From positions 310,001 to 374,000 of the forward strand of contig NZ_JHUZ01000011.1 in the NCBI RefSeq assembly GCF_000619885.1: a stretch of 64,000 nucleotides of DNA. The letters run 5' to 3'. Below, piece after piece: positions 44,424 through 54,596 of the stretch. The position numbers and the translations under genes are program-made. Numbering within the stretch: the first letter of the stretch is position 1; each line of letters begins with the position of its first letter. The DNA is from Balneatrix alpica DSM 16621 (GTDB taxonomy: Bacteria > Pseudomonadota > Gammaproteobacteria > Pseudomonadales > Balneatricaceae). The notes beneath the pieces are model-generated. The model saw only the letters and a list, made by a program, of their open reading frames with translations, did no database searches and was not told where the DNA came from.

Positions 44424-44900
44424 ATGCCTCGTCGTTTTGCCGATGCAGACACCGCCAGCCAACTCCCACCCGCCTCACTTTGGCGACGTCTGGCGGCTAT
44501 CTTTTATGACTTTTTACTCTGCGTTGCCATGCTGATGGTGGTCACCGGCATTCTGCTGCTGATCAGCAATCAGGATGTCCCCCTAGGCGAAACCCAAGCC
44601 ATTGGCGGCCCTGTTTATAAAAGCATTCTGTTTTTGAGCCTGTTTGTCTTTTTTGCCAAGTTTTGGACCTGGCCTGGACAAACCCTGGGCATGCAGTCCT
44701 GGCGTATTCGCGTGCAGAACCGCGATGGCAGCCCCATTAGCCTGATGCAGGCCATGCTGCGTTTTTTCGCCGCCTGGTTATCCGCTGCCTGCTTTGGCCT
44801 TGGCTATCTGTGGATGCTGTGGGATAAGGAAGGACTGACCTGGCATGACCGCTTTTCCGAAAGCCGGGTCGTGGTGGTACCGAAAATTCTGCGTGAATAA
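44424..44900 (+). CDS. RDD-family membrane protein
   Basis: A 158-residue protein with an RDD domain: LWRRLAAIFYDFLLCVAMLMVVTGILLLI (first membrane segment with Arg and Asp), a second segment around SILFLSLFVFFAKFW, then GQTLGMQSWRIRVQNRDGSPISLMQAMLRFFAAW. Function of the family is poorly defined. It is convergent with lptG across a shared terminator. Confidence 0.88.
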   Translation: MPRRFADADTASQLPPASLWRRLAAIFYDFLLCVAMLMVVTGILLLISNQDVPLGETQAIGGPVYKSILFLSLFVFFAKFWTWPGQTLGMQSWRIRVQNRDGSPISLMQAMLRFFAAWLSAACFGLGYLWMLWDKEGLTWHDRFSESRVVVVPKILRE

Positions 44901-44902
44901 CC

Positions 44903-44927
44903 AAAATGGGGGCCAAGCCCCCATTTT
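44903..44927. terminator. Bidirectional terminator between the RDD gene and lptG
   Basis: AAAATGGGGGC-CAA-GCCCCCATTTT, an 11-bp perfect stem between two converging genes. Confidence 0.85.
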
Positions 44928-44943
44928 GCAGATCACCACACCA

Positions 44944-46017
44944 TCAGCGCACTCGTTTGAGTAGCCAGGAACCCAGCCCCAAACAAAGCACCAACAACCC
45001 CAATACCGCCAGTAGTGGTGAAATGCCCGATAGCGTTACCACCGGCCCCAACAGGTCTTGAGCGAGGCGGAAGGCTACCCCGACAATCACGCCACTAATG
45101 ACTCTCTGCCCCATACTGACGGAGCGTAATGGGCCAAAAACGAACGACATTCCCACCAGCACCAAAGCAGCCACCGCCAAGGGTTGCAGCATTTTTTGCC
45201 AGAACGCGAGCCAATAACGATCCGCTTCCAATCCCTGCTCCTGCAGATAGTTGGCGTACTGCCACAAGCCAGGCATCGGCAGATAGAGCGGATCCAGCAC
45301 CACCAGATTGAGCAACTCGGGGGTTAGCTCGGTCTGCCATGGTTCCTGTTCGCGTTGCTGTGCCTGCCAGCGCGGAGGCTCTACCGTTTCAAGCTTGGCC
45401 TCACGCACCTGACTCAGCAGCCATTGCCCGTCCTGATACTGTGCCTGCTCTGCATAGCTGGAAGACACTAAGCGCTGCTGTTCATCAAACTGATAACGGC
45501 TCACGCCATAAATCAGCCCCCGGCTATCCACCGCATTAAAGTGAATAAAGGTATTGCCCTCACGGTGCCACACCCCATAGCGGCTGGCCAACTCATCCTG
45601 CTTACCCAGAGCCACCGCCCGGATTGAATTTGCCTGAGGCGCACTTTGCGGCACCCACCATTCCCCCACCAGCATCACCAACAGCATCAACAGCAAGGTG
45701 GGCTGCATCACCGCTCTGGCAATACGCCACAGACTAATCCCGGCGGCCCGCATCACGGTTAATTCGCTTGAGCCTGCCAACACCCCCAGGCCAATCAAAG
45801 CCCCCAACATCGCACTGATAGGCAACAGTTCATAAAGCCGGGCCGGCAGGGTCAACCACAGATAATGCGCAATCACCTCAAGAGTGTAGGCCTCCCCCAA
45901 CTCATCCAGTTCATCCAAAAAGGCAAACAGCAAGTCGAGCCCTAATAACACCAGGAGCGCTAACAACACCGCCTGCAACACATGGCGGGCAATGTACTTA
46001 TCCAGAATGCTGATCAT
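44944..46017 (-). CDS. lptG: LPS export ABC permease LptG
   Basis: A 357-residue inner-membrane protein. MISILDKYIARHVLQAVLLALLVLLGLD is the first membrane segment with the family's conserved Y-x-x-R; GSSELTVMRAAGISLWRIARAV is the coupling-helix region, and a periplasmic jellyroll domain lies between membrane segments 3 and 4. With LptF and LptB2 it extracts LPS from the inner membrane. Its ATG overlaps the lptF stop by 4 bases. Confidence 0.95.
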   Translation of the reverse strand: MISILDKYIARHVLQAVLLALLVLLGLDLLFAFLDELDELGEAYTLEVIAHYLWLTLPARLYELLPISAMLGALIGLGVLAGSSELTVMRAAGISLWRIARAVMQPTLLLMLLVMLVGEWWVPQSAPQANSIRAVALGKQDELASRYGVWHREGNTFIHFNAVDSRGLIYGVSRYQFDEQQRLVSSSYAEQAQYQDGQWLLSQVREAKLETVEPPRWQAQQREQEPWQTELTPELLNLVVLDPLYLPMPGLWQYANYLQEQGLEADRYWLAFWQKMLQPLAVAALVLVGMSFVFGPLRSVSMGQRVISGVIVGVAFRLAQDLLGPVVTLSGISPLLAVLGLLVLCLGLGSWLLKRVR

Positions 46018-47141
46018 GTTGCGCTCCCCTGCGCTGAAGACTGACCCGCCTGCATACGCCGGTATTGACGCTCACGCCACCAGTCAGGCCCCCACATCAA
46101 GGCTGCCCCCAGGACCAAGAACAGCAGATGAATCCACACCAGCCCCAGCTCCGCTGGCAGACGTCCCTTGAGGACCTGGGTGCGCGCCCAGGACAATAAA
46201 AACAGATACGCCAAATACAGCAGGATGGAAGGAATCAGTTTGGCAAAGCGTCCCTGACGGGGATTAACCTGAGCCAGGGGGATCGCCAACAGCGTCACCA
46301 CCAATACCATCAGGGGTAAGGAAAGACGCCACTGCAGATGGGCCCAGTCCCGTTCGGGTTGTTCAAAGCGCAGTAGCTGCAAGGTGTTCAGTGTCTCAGC
46401 CCGGTCAATCTCGGCGGCGATGGTAGACTCCTCCACCCGTGCGCCATACTCACTGAAGCGGGTATGCTCCTGCTGCAGTTGGCCCGCTAACAATTGATAG
46501 CGATAACCATCCTGCAATACCCAGTAACGGGCCTGCTGCTCATTATCAAACTGCTGACGCCCTTGCTTGGCGATGATCACCACCTGCTGTTTACCATCGC
46601 CACTGGGCATCGCAATAAAGACGTTCTCCATCTCGCCTTTGTTTTGCCCCAGACGCTCAATGTAAGTCACCCGGGTTTGATCACTGCTCTTTTGAAAACG
46701 ACCAGGAGTCAAATGCTCCAGGGCGGCAGCCGAAGATTGTTGCTGCAAGATAATCGCCGCCTGACGCAGCCCCCAGGGAGTCACCACCAGACTAAATAGG
46801 CCAATCAGGGCCGCTAACAGCAGGCTGTATTTAAGCGTCCAGCGCAGCACCTGGGGACGACCAATACCGCAGGCATGCAACACCGTCATTTCGCTTTCCA
46901 GATAGAGACGGCCATAACCGAGCAGAATGCCAAGAAACAATCCCAACGGCAGAATCAGCTCCAAAAAGCCCGGTAAGCGATAGGCCATAATGCTGAGCAA
47001 CACGCCTGGGTCGAGCTTTCCCTCTGCCGCCTCAGCCAAATACTTGATCAGGCGTCCCCCCATAATAATCACCAGCAGCACCAAACTGACTGCCAGCAGA
47101 TTGAAGGTAATTTCGCGCCTTAAATACCGAGCTGCTATCAC
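46014..47141 (-). CDS. lptF: LPS export ABC permease LptF
   Basis: A 375-residue protein of the same architecture as LptG: IAARYLRREITFNLLAVSLVLLVI, LYLESEMTVLHACGIGRPQVLRWTL as coupling helix, a periplasmic domain of about 150 residues and three C-terminal membrane segments. First gene of lptFG, divergent from pepA as in E. coli. Confidence 0.95.
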   Translation of the reverse strand: MIAARYLRREITFNLLAVSLVLLVIIMGGRLIKYLAEAAEGKLDPGVLLSIMAYRLPGFLELILPLGLFLGILLGYGRLYLESEMTVLHACGIGRPQVLRWTLKYSLLLAALIGLFSLVVTPWGLRQAAIILQQQSSAAALEHLTPGRFQKSSDQTRVTYIERLGQNKGEMENVFIAMPSGDGKQQVVIIAKQGRQQFDNEQQARYWVLQDGYRYQLLAGQLQQEHTRFSEYGARVEESTIAAEIDRAETLNTLQLLRFEQPERDWAHLQWRLSLPLMVLVVTLLAIPLAQVNPRQGRFAKLIPSILLYLAYLFLLSWARTQVLKGRLPAELGLVWIHLLFLVLGAALMWGPDWWRERQYRRMQAGQSSAQGSAT

Positions 47142-47424
47142 GCCTGTATCCCTGTCTTGAACCGGTGCCCATTGTAGCGGGCAGGGCTGTCAGGCTCCAG
47201 CAGAGCAAGCCACCCCTCGCCAAAATGACCCTGAGTGGTGGGCGCAAGCGAAATCGGAAAAAAAATCCTTCGCAATCCTTCCTCCAGCCCTAGCTGTCTG
47301 TTTTATGATGTGACCACTGGGCTGCCGCTTGATGGAACTCAAGTGCAGCAACGCCCCCTTAAAGCGCTCTGATTCTTCGTCACTACCCATGTAGACGCGC
47401 TTACAGACAATAAAAGGAAAGCCC

Positions 47425-48906
47425 ATGCCTGTTAGCTATCATCTGACCACGGATTCTGTTCTGCAAAGCCCGCAAAGTTGTGTGGTGGTCGCCCTCTATG
47501 ACGATGGCAGCCTGAGTCCTGCCGCTGCACAACTCGACCAAGCCAGCCAAGGCCAGTTAAGCCAGCTGGTGCAAGCCGGTCGGGTCAAAGGCAAAAGCGG
47601 CAGCACGCTTTATCTCCCCTTAGTCAGTGGAGTGAACAGCAGCGTACTGTTGCTGGGCGCAGGCAGTCCTGGACTCAGCCCCGCCAAATTCACTGGCCTG
47701 GCGAAAAGCGCTATCAAAGAATTAAATGAGCGCGGCATCAGCGATGCGGCCCTGTTCCTGGCGGAAGTCGACGTCAAAGGTCGCGGCCAGGCCTGGCGGG
47801 TACGCCAACTGGTTGAGGCCAGTGAGCAGGCGCTCTATGTGTTTGATCAGCTGAAGAGCAAAAAAGCCGATGCTCCCAGCCTAAGCAACCTGACCCTGGC
47901 GGTCGCCGTCAATGAGGCCCAAGCTGCCAGTGAAGCTCTGAAGCAGGGCATGGCTGTCGCCCAGGGCGTCACCCTGGCGAAAAACCTCGCCAACCTGCCT
48001 GGCAATATCTGCACTCCGACCTACCTGTCTGATACCGCCCGCCAACTGGCCGATCAGTATGCCAACCTGCAAGTTCAGGTACTCGATGAAGACGCCATGC
48101 GTCAGCTGGGCATGCACTGCCTGCTGTCCGTCGGTAATGGCAGTGACCAGCCCTCCCAGCTGATCACCCTGGAGTACAAGGGCGCAGCAGAAACTGAACA
48201 ACCCTATGTATTCGTTGGCAAAGGCATCACCTTCGACACCGGCGGCATCAGCCTCAAACCCGGCGAAGGCATGGATGAGATGAAGTTCGACATGGGCGGT
48301 GCCGCCAGCGTATTGGGCCTGATGAAAACCGTTAGCGAGCTGCAATTACCGATCAACGTCGTAGGGGTAGTGGCTGCCGCCGAGAATATGCCCAGTGGTC
48401 GCGCCACCAAGCCCGGTGATGTGGTGACCACTATGTCCGGTCAGACGGTGGAAATCCTCAATACTGACGCAGAAGGCCGCCTGGTACTCTGCGATGCCTT
48501 GACCTACGTTGCCCGCTTCAAGCCCGCCACCGTGGTCGATATCGCCACCCTGACCGGTGCCTGCGTGATTGCCCTGGGCCACCACACCACCGGCCTGATG
48601 GCTAACGATCAGGAACTGGCCAATGCGCTGCTGCAAGCAGGTGAGCAGGCTAATGACCGTTGCTGGCAGTTGCCGCTGTTCGATGAATACCAGGAACAGC
48701 TGGACTCCAACTTTGCCGATATCGCCAACATCGGTGGCCGTCCTGGCGGCAGTATTACCGCCGCCTGCTTCCTGTCCCGCTTCACCAAGGAGTATCGCTG
48801 GGCCCACCTGGATATCGCCGGTACCGCCTGGGTCAGTGGCAAGCAAAAAGGCGCCACTGGACGCTGCGTGCCACTATTGGCGCAATACCTGTTTGATCGC
48901 ATCTAA
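47425..48906 (+). CDS. pepA: Leucyl aminopeptidase PepA
   Basis: A 493-residue M17 peptidase. VGKGITFDTGGISLKPGEGMDEMKFDMGGAASVLG and ILNTDAEGRLVLCDAL contain the dinuclear metal ligands and catalytic residues. The N-terminal macro-like domain (about 1-165) is normal. It removes N-terminal residues, preferably Leu; in E. coli PepA also binds DNA. AAAAGGAAA precedes the ATG. First gene of pepA-holC-valS synteny. Confidence 0.97.
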   Translation: MPVSYHLTTDSVLQSPQSCVVVALYDDGSLSPAAAQLDQASQGQLSQLVQAGRVKGKSGSTLYLPLVSGVNSSVLLLGAGSPGLSPAKFTGLAKSAIKELNERGISDAALFLAEVDVKGRGQAWRVRQLVEASEQALYVFDQLKSKKADAPSLSNLTLAVAVNEAQAASEALKQGMAVAQGVTLAKNLANLPGNICTPTYLSDTARQLADQYANLQVQVLDEDAMRQLGMHCLLSVGNGSDQPSQLITLEYKGAAETEQPYVFVGKGITFDTGGISLKPGEGMDEMKFDMGGAASVLGLMKTVSELQLPINVVGVVAAAENMPSGRATKPGDVVTTMSGQTVEILNTDAEGRLVLCDALTYVARFKPATVVDIATLTGACVIALGHHTTGLMANDQELANALLQAGEQANDRCWQLPLFDEYQEQLDSNFADIANIGGRPGGSITAACFLSRFTKEYRWAHLDIAGTAWVSGKQKGATGRCVPLLAQYLFDRI

Positions 48907-48929
48907 GCGTAATCACTCGCTGCACCAAG

Positions 48930-48960
48930 AAAGCGCCTGACATTCCAGGCGCTTTCTTTA
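48930..48960 (+). terminator. Intrinsic terminator of pepA
   Basis: AAAGCGCCTG-ACATTC-CAGGCGCTTT followed by CTTTAT, 24 bases past the pepA stop and 51 bases before holC. Confidence 0.75.
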
Positions 48961-49010
48961 TACTGCCGCCTAGTATCTTGCGCAGCAGCTTCAGCAGACG
49001 GACTCCTTTT

Positions 49011-49448
49011 ATGCTTGAACGTGCAGACTTTTATCTGCTGGCCCAAACCGATCTCCAGGCGCGTTGGCGCTTACTCACCACCCTGCTCAGCCGTCAGTGG
49101 CCGCAAGGCCATCAGTTTCATCTACATTGTGACAGCGCAGAAGAAGCCCAGACGTTGGATACTTTGCTCTGGCAACAGGAGCCCAGCAGCTTTCTGCCCC
49201 ACCACCGCCTGGACCAGGACTTTAGCGGACACAGCCCCATCACCCTGGGTTATGGCGATTATTGGCCAACGCCTCAGCCCGGCTGCATCCTGGTTAATCT
49301 GGCTGCCGATATTCCGCCCCAGCTCAGCCACTTTCAGCGGGTGCTGGAAATTGTGGTGCAGGGAGAACCCTGGCTGAGCCGCCAGCGTGAGCACTACCGC
49401 CATTACCGCAGTCTCGGCCTCACCCCTCAACTACATCGGCTGGGTTAG
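49011..49448 (+). CDS. holC: DNA polymerase III chi subunit HolC
   Basis: A 145-residue protein. MLERADFYLLAQTDLQARWRLLTTLLSRQWPQGHQFHLHC matches the chi N-terminus, and DQDFSGHSPITLGYGDYWPTPQPGCILVNLAADIPP the conserved centre. Chi links the clamp loader to SSB through psi. The ATG at 49011 is preferred to 48978. The last 18 bases overlap the 3' end of the oppositely oriented lipoprotein gene. Confidence 0.92.
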   Translation: MLERADFYLLAQTDLQARWRLLTTLLSRQWPQGHQFHLHCDSAEEAQTLDTLLWQQEPSSFLPHHRLDQDFSGHSPITLGYGDYWPTPQPGCILVNLAADIPPQLSHFQRVLEIVVQGEPWLSRQREHYRHYRSLGLTPQLHRLG

Positions 49449-50036
49449 GTCAGTTACGCCATTAAATGCCTCAGGCAGCAACTTACCGGCATCCTGGGGC
49501 AAGGCCTGACCTAACCAGGGAGCCATCGCCTGGGGCCACAATACCTGGGCAGCCGCCTGGGCCACGGCGGCTGTAGCCGTGGTGCTGCCAGCCTCCGCTT
49601 GCACCGTCTCAGTCGCAGCGCTGGCTAATGGCTCAGCCAACACCTGGGTCTTGCCCTGCTGCACCAGTAGCACAGCCATCTGATTGGTGTCTGCATTCCA
49701 CACCATTGCCGCCTTATCTGCTAAGGGGGCGGTTACCGGGGCCTTCGACAGCACATAAAACAGTGGCCCCTGCTGTGAAATCTGCTCGGCGGTATAAAGC
49801 AACGCCACCGTCTGTTGATAATGCTGCTCCCCCACCAAGGCGGTTAAACGGTCTTTGATCAGGGGTTGTTCAAACAGGCTGACTGCCCGGGGTTCAAACC
49901 CCACCAGTGGCTTCAACAGCGCCCACATCAGCTGACTCTGTGCCCCCATCAACAAGGGCGCAGCACAGGCGGACAGCACACACAGCAACACGGCGGCCAC
50001 TCCCCAACGGGAGGCCACTGTGACAATCGCGTTCAT
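49431..50036 (-). CDS. Putative lipoprotein of unknown function
   Basis: A 201-residue protein with a signal peptide and lipobox (VLLCVLSACA). Residues 40-130 (LVGFEPRAVSLFEQPLIKDRLTALVGEQHYQQTVALLYTAEQISQQGPLFYV) look folded. The C-terminal third is Ala/Thr/Gln-rich and low in complexity (TATAAVAQAAAQVL). No family is recognised. It sits between holC and valS on the opposite strand. Confidence 0.7.
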   Translation of the reverse strand: MNAIVTVASRWGVAAVLLCVLSACAAPLLMGAQSQLMWALLKPLVGFEPRAVSLFEQPLIKDRLTALVGEQHYQQTVALLYTAEQISQQGPLFYVLSKAPVTAPLADKAAMVWNADTNQMAVLLVQQGKTQVLAEPLASAATETVQAEAGSTTATAAVAQAAAQVLWPQAMAPWLGQALPQDAGKLLPEAFNGVTDLTQPM

Positions 50037-50125
50037 ATTTCACTCCGAAGTAAAAGAACCCACAGCGCCTTGGCAGGACACCAAGCGCCCGCATCTTACT
50101 CTGGCCAATGCCGCTTCGCCAGGGG

Positions 50126-50155
50126 TTCGCCCTCAGCCCTCTGGCGGGGTATAAT
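50126..50155 (+). promoter_or_regulatory. Probable valS promoter
   Basis: A perfect TATAAT (50150-50155) with a weak -35 TTCGCC (50126-50131) at 18 bases; it lies 90 bases before the valS ATG. Confidence 0.45.
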
Positions 50156-50244
50156 CCCCGCCCAATATCGGGAGCCCGCATCCCCCTTGCGACTGTTCTC
50201 CCTAACCCTATTCGGCCCCTTTTCGGCACAGATGCAGAGTTTCC

Positions 50245-53094
50245 ATGGATAAGACCTTTAATCCCCACGCGATTGAACAAAACTGGTACCAAACCTGGGA
50301 AGAACGCGGCTATTTCGCCCCACAAGGCGAAGGCCAGCCTTACTCCATCATGATTCCGCCCCCCAACGTCACCGGCAGCCTGCACATGGGCCACGGTTTC
50401 AATAATGCGGTGATGGACGCGCTGATTCGCTATCAACGGATGAAGGGCTGTAACACCCTGTGGCAAGTGGGTACCGACCATGCTGGTATCGCCACCCAAA
50501 TGGTAGTGGAGCGTAAACTGGCAGCGGAAACCGGGCAAAGCCGCCATGATCTGGGCCGGGAAGCCTTTCTGGAAAAAGTGTGGGAGTGGAAAGCCGAATC
50601 CGGTGGCAATATCACCCGTCAGATTCGTCGACTGGGCTCCTCGGTGGACTGGTCACGTGAACGCTTCACCATGGACGATGGTTTTTATAAGGCCGTGCAG
50701 GAAGTCTTTGTCCGCCTCTATGACGACAAGCTGATTTACCGTGGCAAGCGTCTGGTGAACTGGGATGCCAAGCTGCACACCGCCATTTCTGACCTGGAAG
50801 TGCTGTCTGAGGAAGAGCAAGGCTCGCTCTGGCACTTCCGTTATCCCTTGGCCGATGGTGCCACCACCGCCGAGGGCAAAAACTATATCGTTGTGGCTAC
50901 CACCCGTCCGGAAACCATGCTCGGAGATACCGCCGTTGCGGTTAACCCGGAGGATGAGCGCTATCAGCATCTGGTAGGCAAATTTGTTGACCTGCCCCTG
51001 GTCGGCCGTCGTATTCCCATCATTGCCGATGACTACGTTGACCGTGAGTTTGGCACCGGCTGCGTGAAGATCACCCCGGCCCATGACTTTAACGACTACG
51101 AAGTGGGCAAGCGTCACGCCCTGCCGATGATCAACATCATGACACTGGACGCGGCTATCCGCAGCGAAGCTGAAGTCCTGGATCAGGATGGCCAGCCCTG
51201 TGATGCCTACCCGGCCACACTCCCTGCAGCTTATGCAGGTCTTGATCGTGCCGAGGCGCGCAAGCAAATTGTGGCGGACTTTGAAGCCCAGGGCTTACTG
51301 GAAAAAATTGATCCCCACACCCTCAAGGTTCCCCGTGGTGACCGCTCTGGCGTTGTGATTGAGCCCCTGCTGACCGATCAGTGGTTTGTGGCGGTTGCCG
51401 AACTGGCCAAGCCTGCCATTGAGGCGGTCGAACAAGGGGAAATCCAGTTCGTTCCCAAGCAGTATGAAAACATGTACTTCGCCTGGATGCGTAACCTGCA
51501 GGACTGGTGTATTTCCCGTCAGCTCTGGTGGGGCCACCGTATTCCCGCCTGGTACGATCAGGAGGGCAATGTCTATGTTGCCCGCAGCGAAGCCGAAGCC
51601 CGTAGCAAATACCAGCTCGCCGATGAGGTGGTGCTCAGCCAGGATAACGATGTACTCGATACCTGGTTCTCCTCCGCCCTTTGGACCTTTGGTACCCTGG
51701 GCTGGCCAGAAAATACTAAAGAGCTGCAAACCTTCCACCCCAGCTCCGTACTGGTAACAGGTTTTGACATCATCTTCTTCTGGGTTGCCCGCATGATCAT
51801 GATGACCATGCATTTCATCAAAGATGAAAACGGCAAGCCTCAGGTGCCCTTCAAGACCGTTTACGTGCATGGTCTGGTGCGGGATGGTCAGGGTCAGAAG
51901 ATGTCAAAATCCAAGGGCAACGTGCTGGACCCGATTGACCTGATTGACGGTATCAGCCTGGATGAGCTGGTCGCCAAGCGTACCGCCAACATGATGCAGC
52001 CCCAGCTGGCAGCCAAAATCGAAAAAGCGACCCGGGCCGAGTTCCCTGAAGGCATTGCCGCCTACGGTACCGATGCACTGCGCTATACCTTCCTGTCGCT
52101 AGCCTCCACCGGTCGCGACATTAAGTTCGACATGAACCGCATGGAAGGCTTCCGCAACTTCTGTAACAAGATCTGGAACGCCGCCAAGTATGTGCTGATG
52201 AATACCGAAGAGCACGACTGTGGCCAACAGGGCGGTGAGATGGAATACACCCTGGCTGACCGTTGGATTATCAGCCGCTTGCAGGTGGCCGAACAAAAAG
52301 TCACTGAAGCCCTCGACAGCTACCGCTTCGATCTCGCCACCCAGGCGCTCTACGAGTTTGTTTGGAACGAGTACTGCGACTGGTACCTGGAGTTGTCCAA
52401 GCCAGTGCTGTGGAACAAAGAGGCAAGTGCAGCCCAGCTGCGTGGCACGCGTCGCACCCTGATCCGGGTGCTGGAAGCCATTCTGCGCCTGGCACATCCC
52501 TTTATGCCCTTCATCACCGAAGAAATCTGGCAGAAGGTCAAACCCCTGGCGGGCAAAGAGGGCGACACCCTGATGCTGCAGCCCTGGCCGATCGCCAACA
52601 TGGATAACTATGATGCCGCCGCAATTGAGGATCTGGAGTGGGTCAAAGGCGTCATTATCGGTATTCGTAATATCCGCGGTGAAATGAATATTTCCCCAGC
52701 CAAGACCCTGACCGTGCTGCTACGCAATGGTAGCCCTGACGACCAACGTCGCCTGGAAGAGAACCGCGCCTTCCTGCTCAAGCTGGCCAAGCTGGAAAGC
52801 CTGGAGTGGTTAGAAGGCCAGGCCCCCTTGAGCGCCACTGCCTTAGTGGGTGAAATGGAAGTGCTGGTTCCCATGGCAGGCTTGATCGACAAAGAAGCCG
52901 AAATCGCACGTCTTAGCAAAGAGCTGGACAAGCTCAGCAAAGATATTGAGCGCACCCAAAGCAAACTGGATAACCCAGGCTTTGTTGCCAAGGCACCGGC
53001 ACAGTTGGTGGAGCAGGAGCAAAACCGCCTCAATGAGATGCGCCAAACCCAGGCCAAACTGGAAGAAAAACTGGCGCAGATGCAGAGTCTGTAA
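50245..53094 (+). CDS. valS: Valyl-tRNA synthetase
   Basis: A 949-residue class Ia synthetase. [15 protein letters not shown] contains the HIGH-type motif, [12 protein letters not shown] the KMSKS loop, and [19 protein letters not shown] the CP1 editing domain with its TTRPET motif. The anticodon-binding domain is followed by a C-terminal coiled coil ([26 protein letters not shown]) that binds tRNA. It charges tRNA-Val. Confidence 0.97.
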   Translation: MDKTFNPHAIEQNWYQTWEERGYFAPQGEGQPYSIMIPPPNVTGSLHMGHGFNNAVMDALIRYQRMKGCNTLWQVGTDHAGIATQMVVERKLAAETGQSRHDLGREAFLEKVWEWKAESGGNITRQIRRLGSSVDWSRERFTMDDGFYKAVQEVFVRLYDDKLIYRGKRLVNWDAKLHTAISDLEVLSEEEQGSLWHFRYPLADGATTAEGKNYIVVATTRPETMLGDTAVAVNPEDERYQHLVGKFVDLPLVGRRIPIIADDYVDREFGTGCVKITPAHDFNDYEVGKRHALPMINIMTLDAAIRSEAEVLDQDGQPCDAYPATLPAAYAGLDRAEARKQIVADFEAQGLLEKIDPHTLKVPRGDRSGVVIEPLLTDQWFVAVAELAKPAIEAVEQGEIQFVPKQYENMYFAWMRNLQDWCISRQLWWGHRIPAWYDQEGNVYVARSEAEARSKYQLADEVVLSQDNDVLDTWFSSALWTFGTLGWPENTKELQTFHPSSVLVTGFDIIFFWVARMIMMTMHFIKDENGKPQVPFKTVYVHGLVRDGQGQKMSKSKGNVLDPIDLIDGISLDELVAKRTANMMQPQLAAKIEKATRAEFPEGIAAYGTDALRYTFLSLASTGRDIKFDMNRMEGFRNFCNKIWNAAKYVLMNTEEHDCGQQGGEMEYTLADRWIISRLQVAEQKVTEALDSYRFDLATQALYEFVWNEYCDWYLELSKPVLWNKEASAAQLRGTRRTLIRVLEAILRLAHPFMPFITEEIWQKVKPLAGKEGDTLMLQPWPIANMDNYDAAAIEDLEWVKGVIIGIRNIRGEMNISPAKTLTVLLRNGSPDDQRRLEENRAFLLKLAKLESLEWLEGQAPLSATALVGEMEVLVPMAGLIDKEAEIARLSKELDKLSKDIERTQSKLDNPGFVAKAPAQLVEQEQNRLNEMRQTQAKLEEKLAQMQSL

Positions 53095-53144
53095 CAACCG
53101 CTATACCTTGTCCTCCATGGCACAAGGGTCGATCTAACCCAGCC

Positions 53145-53177
53145 AAGACCCGGATCACCCGGGTCTTGTAGCTTTTC
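53145..53177 (+). terminator. Stem-loop / terminator after valS
   Basis: AAGACCCGG pairs with CCGGGTCTT around a short loop, followed by GTAGCTTTT. Lies about 50 bases past the valS stop and 26 before the cold-shock gene. Confidence 0.6.
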
Positions 53178-53202
53178 CCTCGTCTCAATAAAGGAAAAAG
53201 AT

Positions 53203-53415
53203 ATGTCAGTATGGCTAACTGGCAGCGTGAAATGGTTTAACGACAGCAAAGGCTACGGTTTCATACTGCGTGACGATGACGACGATGAAGTGTTCGTCCA
53301 TTACAGCGCTATTCTTGGCGAAGGCCATCGCACCCTGAGAGCAAACCAGCGCGTGCGCTTTACCCTCAAGCAAAGTGATCAAGGTATTCAGGCCGATCAG
53401 GTCAGCCCCCTATGA
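53203..53415 (+). CDS. Cold-shock-domain protein (CspA family)
   Basis: A 70-residue single cold-shock domain. TGSVKWFNDSKGYGFI is RNP1 and EVFVHYSAI is RNP2. Between them is an acidic DDDDDE stretch that is unusual for this family. It binds single-stranded nucleic acid. A good AAGGAAAAAG ribosome-binding site is present. The stop codon overlaps the next start codon (ATGA), so translation of the two is probably coupled. Confidence 0.9.
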   Translation: MSVWLTGSVKWFNDSKGYGFILRDDDDDEVFVHYSAILGEGHRTLRANQRVRFTLKQSDQGIQADQVSPL

Positions 53416-54596
53416 AAATTGAACACAGTGAAGTCATCATTATTGGCGCCGGCGCAGCCGGGCTGATGTGCGCGCTCAATGCAGGTTATCGGGGCCGTCA
53501 GGTACGGGTGTTAGATCACGCCCGTCAGGCCGGTCGCAAGATTCTGATGTCCGGTGGCGGGCGCTGTAACTTCACTAACCTCAATGCCACTCCGGCAAAT
53601 TACCTCTCCGCCAATCCACACTTTTGTATTTCCGCCTTGAAGCGTTACCGTCCTCAGGACTTCGTCGAACTGGTGGATCGGCATGGCCTCGAATATCACG
53701 AAAAAAGCCCAGGGCAACTATTCTGCGATCATTCCAGCAAAGACATCCTGGCGATTCTGCTGACCGAATGCGAATGGGCTGGGGTGGATATTCAGCTGCA
53801 AACCAGTATCGAACAGGTCCACTTTGACGGTCAGCGCTTTATTCTGGATAGCCAGCGCGGACGTTACAGCTGCGACTCCCTGGTGGTGGCCAGTGGCGGT
53901 TTATCCATTCCCACCATGGGGGCAAGTGGTTTTGGTTATGATCTGGCCCGCCAGTTTGGTCTGGAGGTACTGCCGGTGCGTGCAGCCTTGGTGCCTTTCA
54001 CCCTGCAACCCGAGCAAAAGGCCCTCTACGCCCCTCTATCCGGTTTAAGTACCGAGGTAGAAGTCCATTGCCGCGGCAAAAGTTTCCGCGAGCCAATGCT
54101 CTTTACCCATCGAGGTATCAGCGGCCCCGCGATGCTACAAATCTCCACCTATTGGGAAGCGGGCGACAGTCTCAGTATCGACTTTTTCCCAGGGCAGAGT
54201 GCTTTTGAGCTATTCAAACTTGGCCGCCAGCAACATCCCCGCGCCCAGCTGAGCACCCTGCTCAGCCAATTACTCCCTAAACGACTAGGCCAAACCCTGG
54301 CCGAGCAATTAGATGCCCGCCATGAATTACAAAGCTACTCCGATCAGCGTTTAAAGGAGTTAGCAGAACGCCTGCATAGCTGGCAGATCAAGCCTGGCGG
54401 CACCGAAGGTTATCGCACCGCCGAGGTCACCCTGGGCGGAGTGGATACCCGTGCACTGTCCTCTAAAACCATGGCGGTCAATGCGCTGCCCCAACTGTAC
54501 TTTATTGGTGAGGTGGTGGATGTCACCGGTGAACTGGGGGGATACAACTTCCAGTGGGCCTGGGCCTCGGCGGTGGCCGCGGCTCAGGCGGTGTGA
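53412..54596 (+). CDS. HI0933-like (YhiN/RdsA family) flavoprotein
   Basis: A 394-residue FAD protein. VIIIGAGAAGLMCALNAGYRGRQV is the FAD-binding motif, GRKILMSGGGRCNFTN the family signature, VVASGGLSIPTMGASGFGYDLARQFG the substrate-side loop, and LYFIGEVVDVTGELGGYNFQWAWASA the C-terminal FAD motif. E. coli YhiN of this family has been reported as a 23S rRNA dihydrouridine synthase (RdsA); that function is transferred by family only. Start at 53412 overlaps the csp stop by 4 bases. The last 13 bases overlap the convergent kinase gene. Confidence 0.85.
   Translation: MKIEHSEVIIIGAGAAGLMCALNAGYRGRQVRVLDHARQAGRKILMSGGGRCNFTNLNATPANYLSANPHFCISALKRYRPQDFVELVDRHGLEYHEKSPGQLFCDHSSKDILAILLTECEWAGVDIQLQTSIEQVHFDGQRFILDSQRGRYSCDSLVVASGGLSIPTMGASGFGYDLARQFGLEVLPVRAALVPFTLQPEQKALYAPLSGLSTEVEVHCRGKSFREPMLFTHRGISGPAMLQISTYWEAGDSLSIDFFPGQSAFELFKLGRQQHPRAQLSTLLSQLLPKRLGQTLAEQLDARHELQSYSDQRLKELAERLHSWQIKPGGTEGYRTAEVTLGGVDTRALSSKTMAVNALPQLYFIGEVVDVTGELGGYNFQWAWASAVAAAQAV

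Noticed and set aside
50156-50244. T-box or other leader control of valS
   Set aside because: Only 89 bases lie between the promoter and the start, with no T-box motif or antiterminator; T-boxes are also rare in gammaproteobacteria.
50653-52601. Long frames opposite valS
   Set aside because: Antisense shadows of a strongly biased coding sequence; no recognisable protein features.
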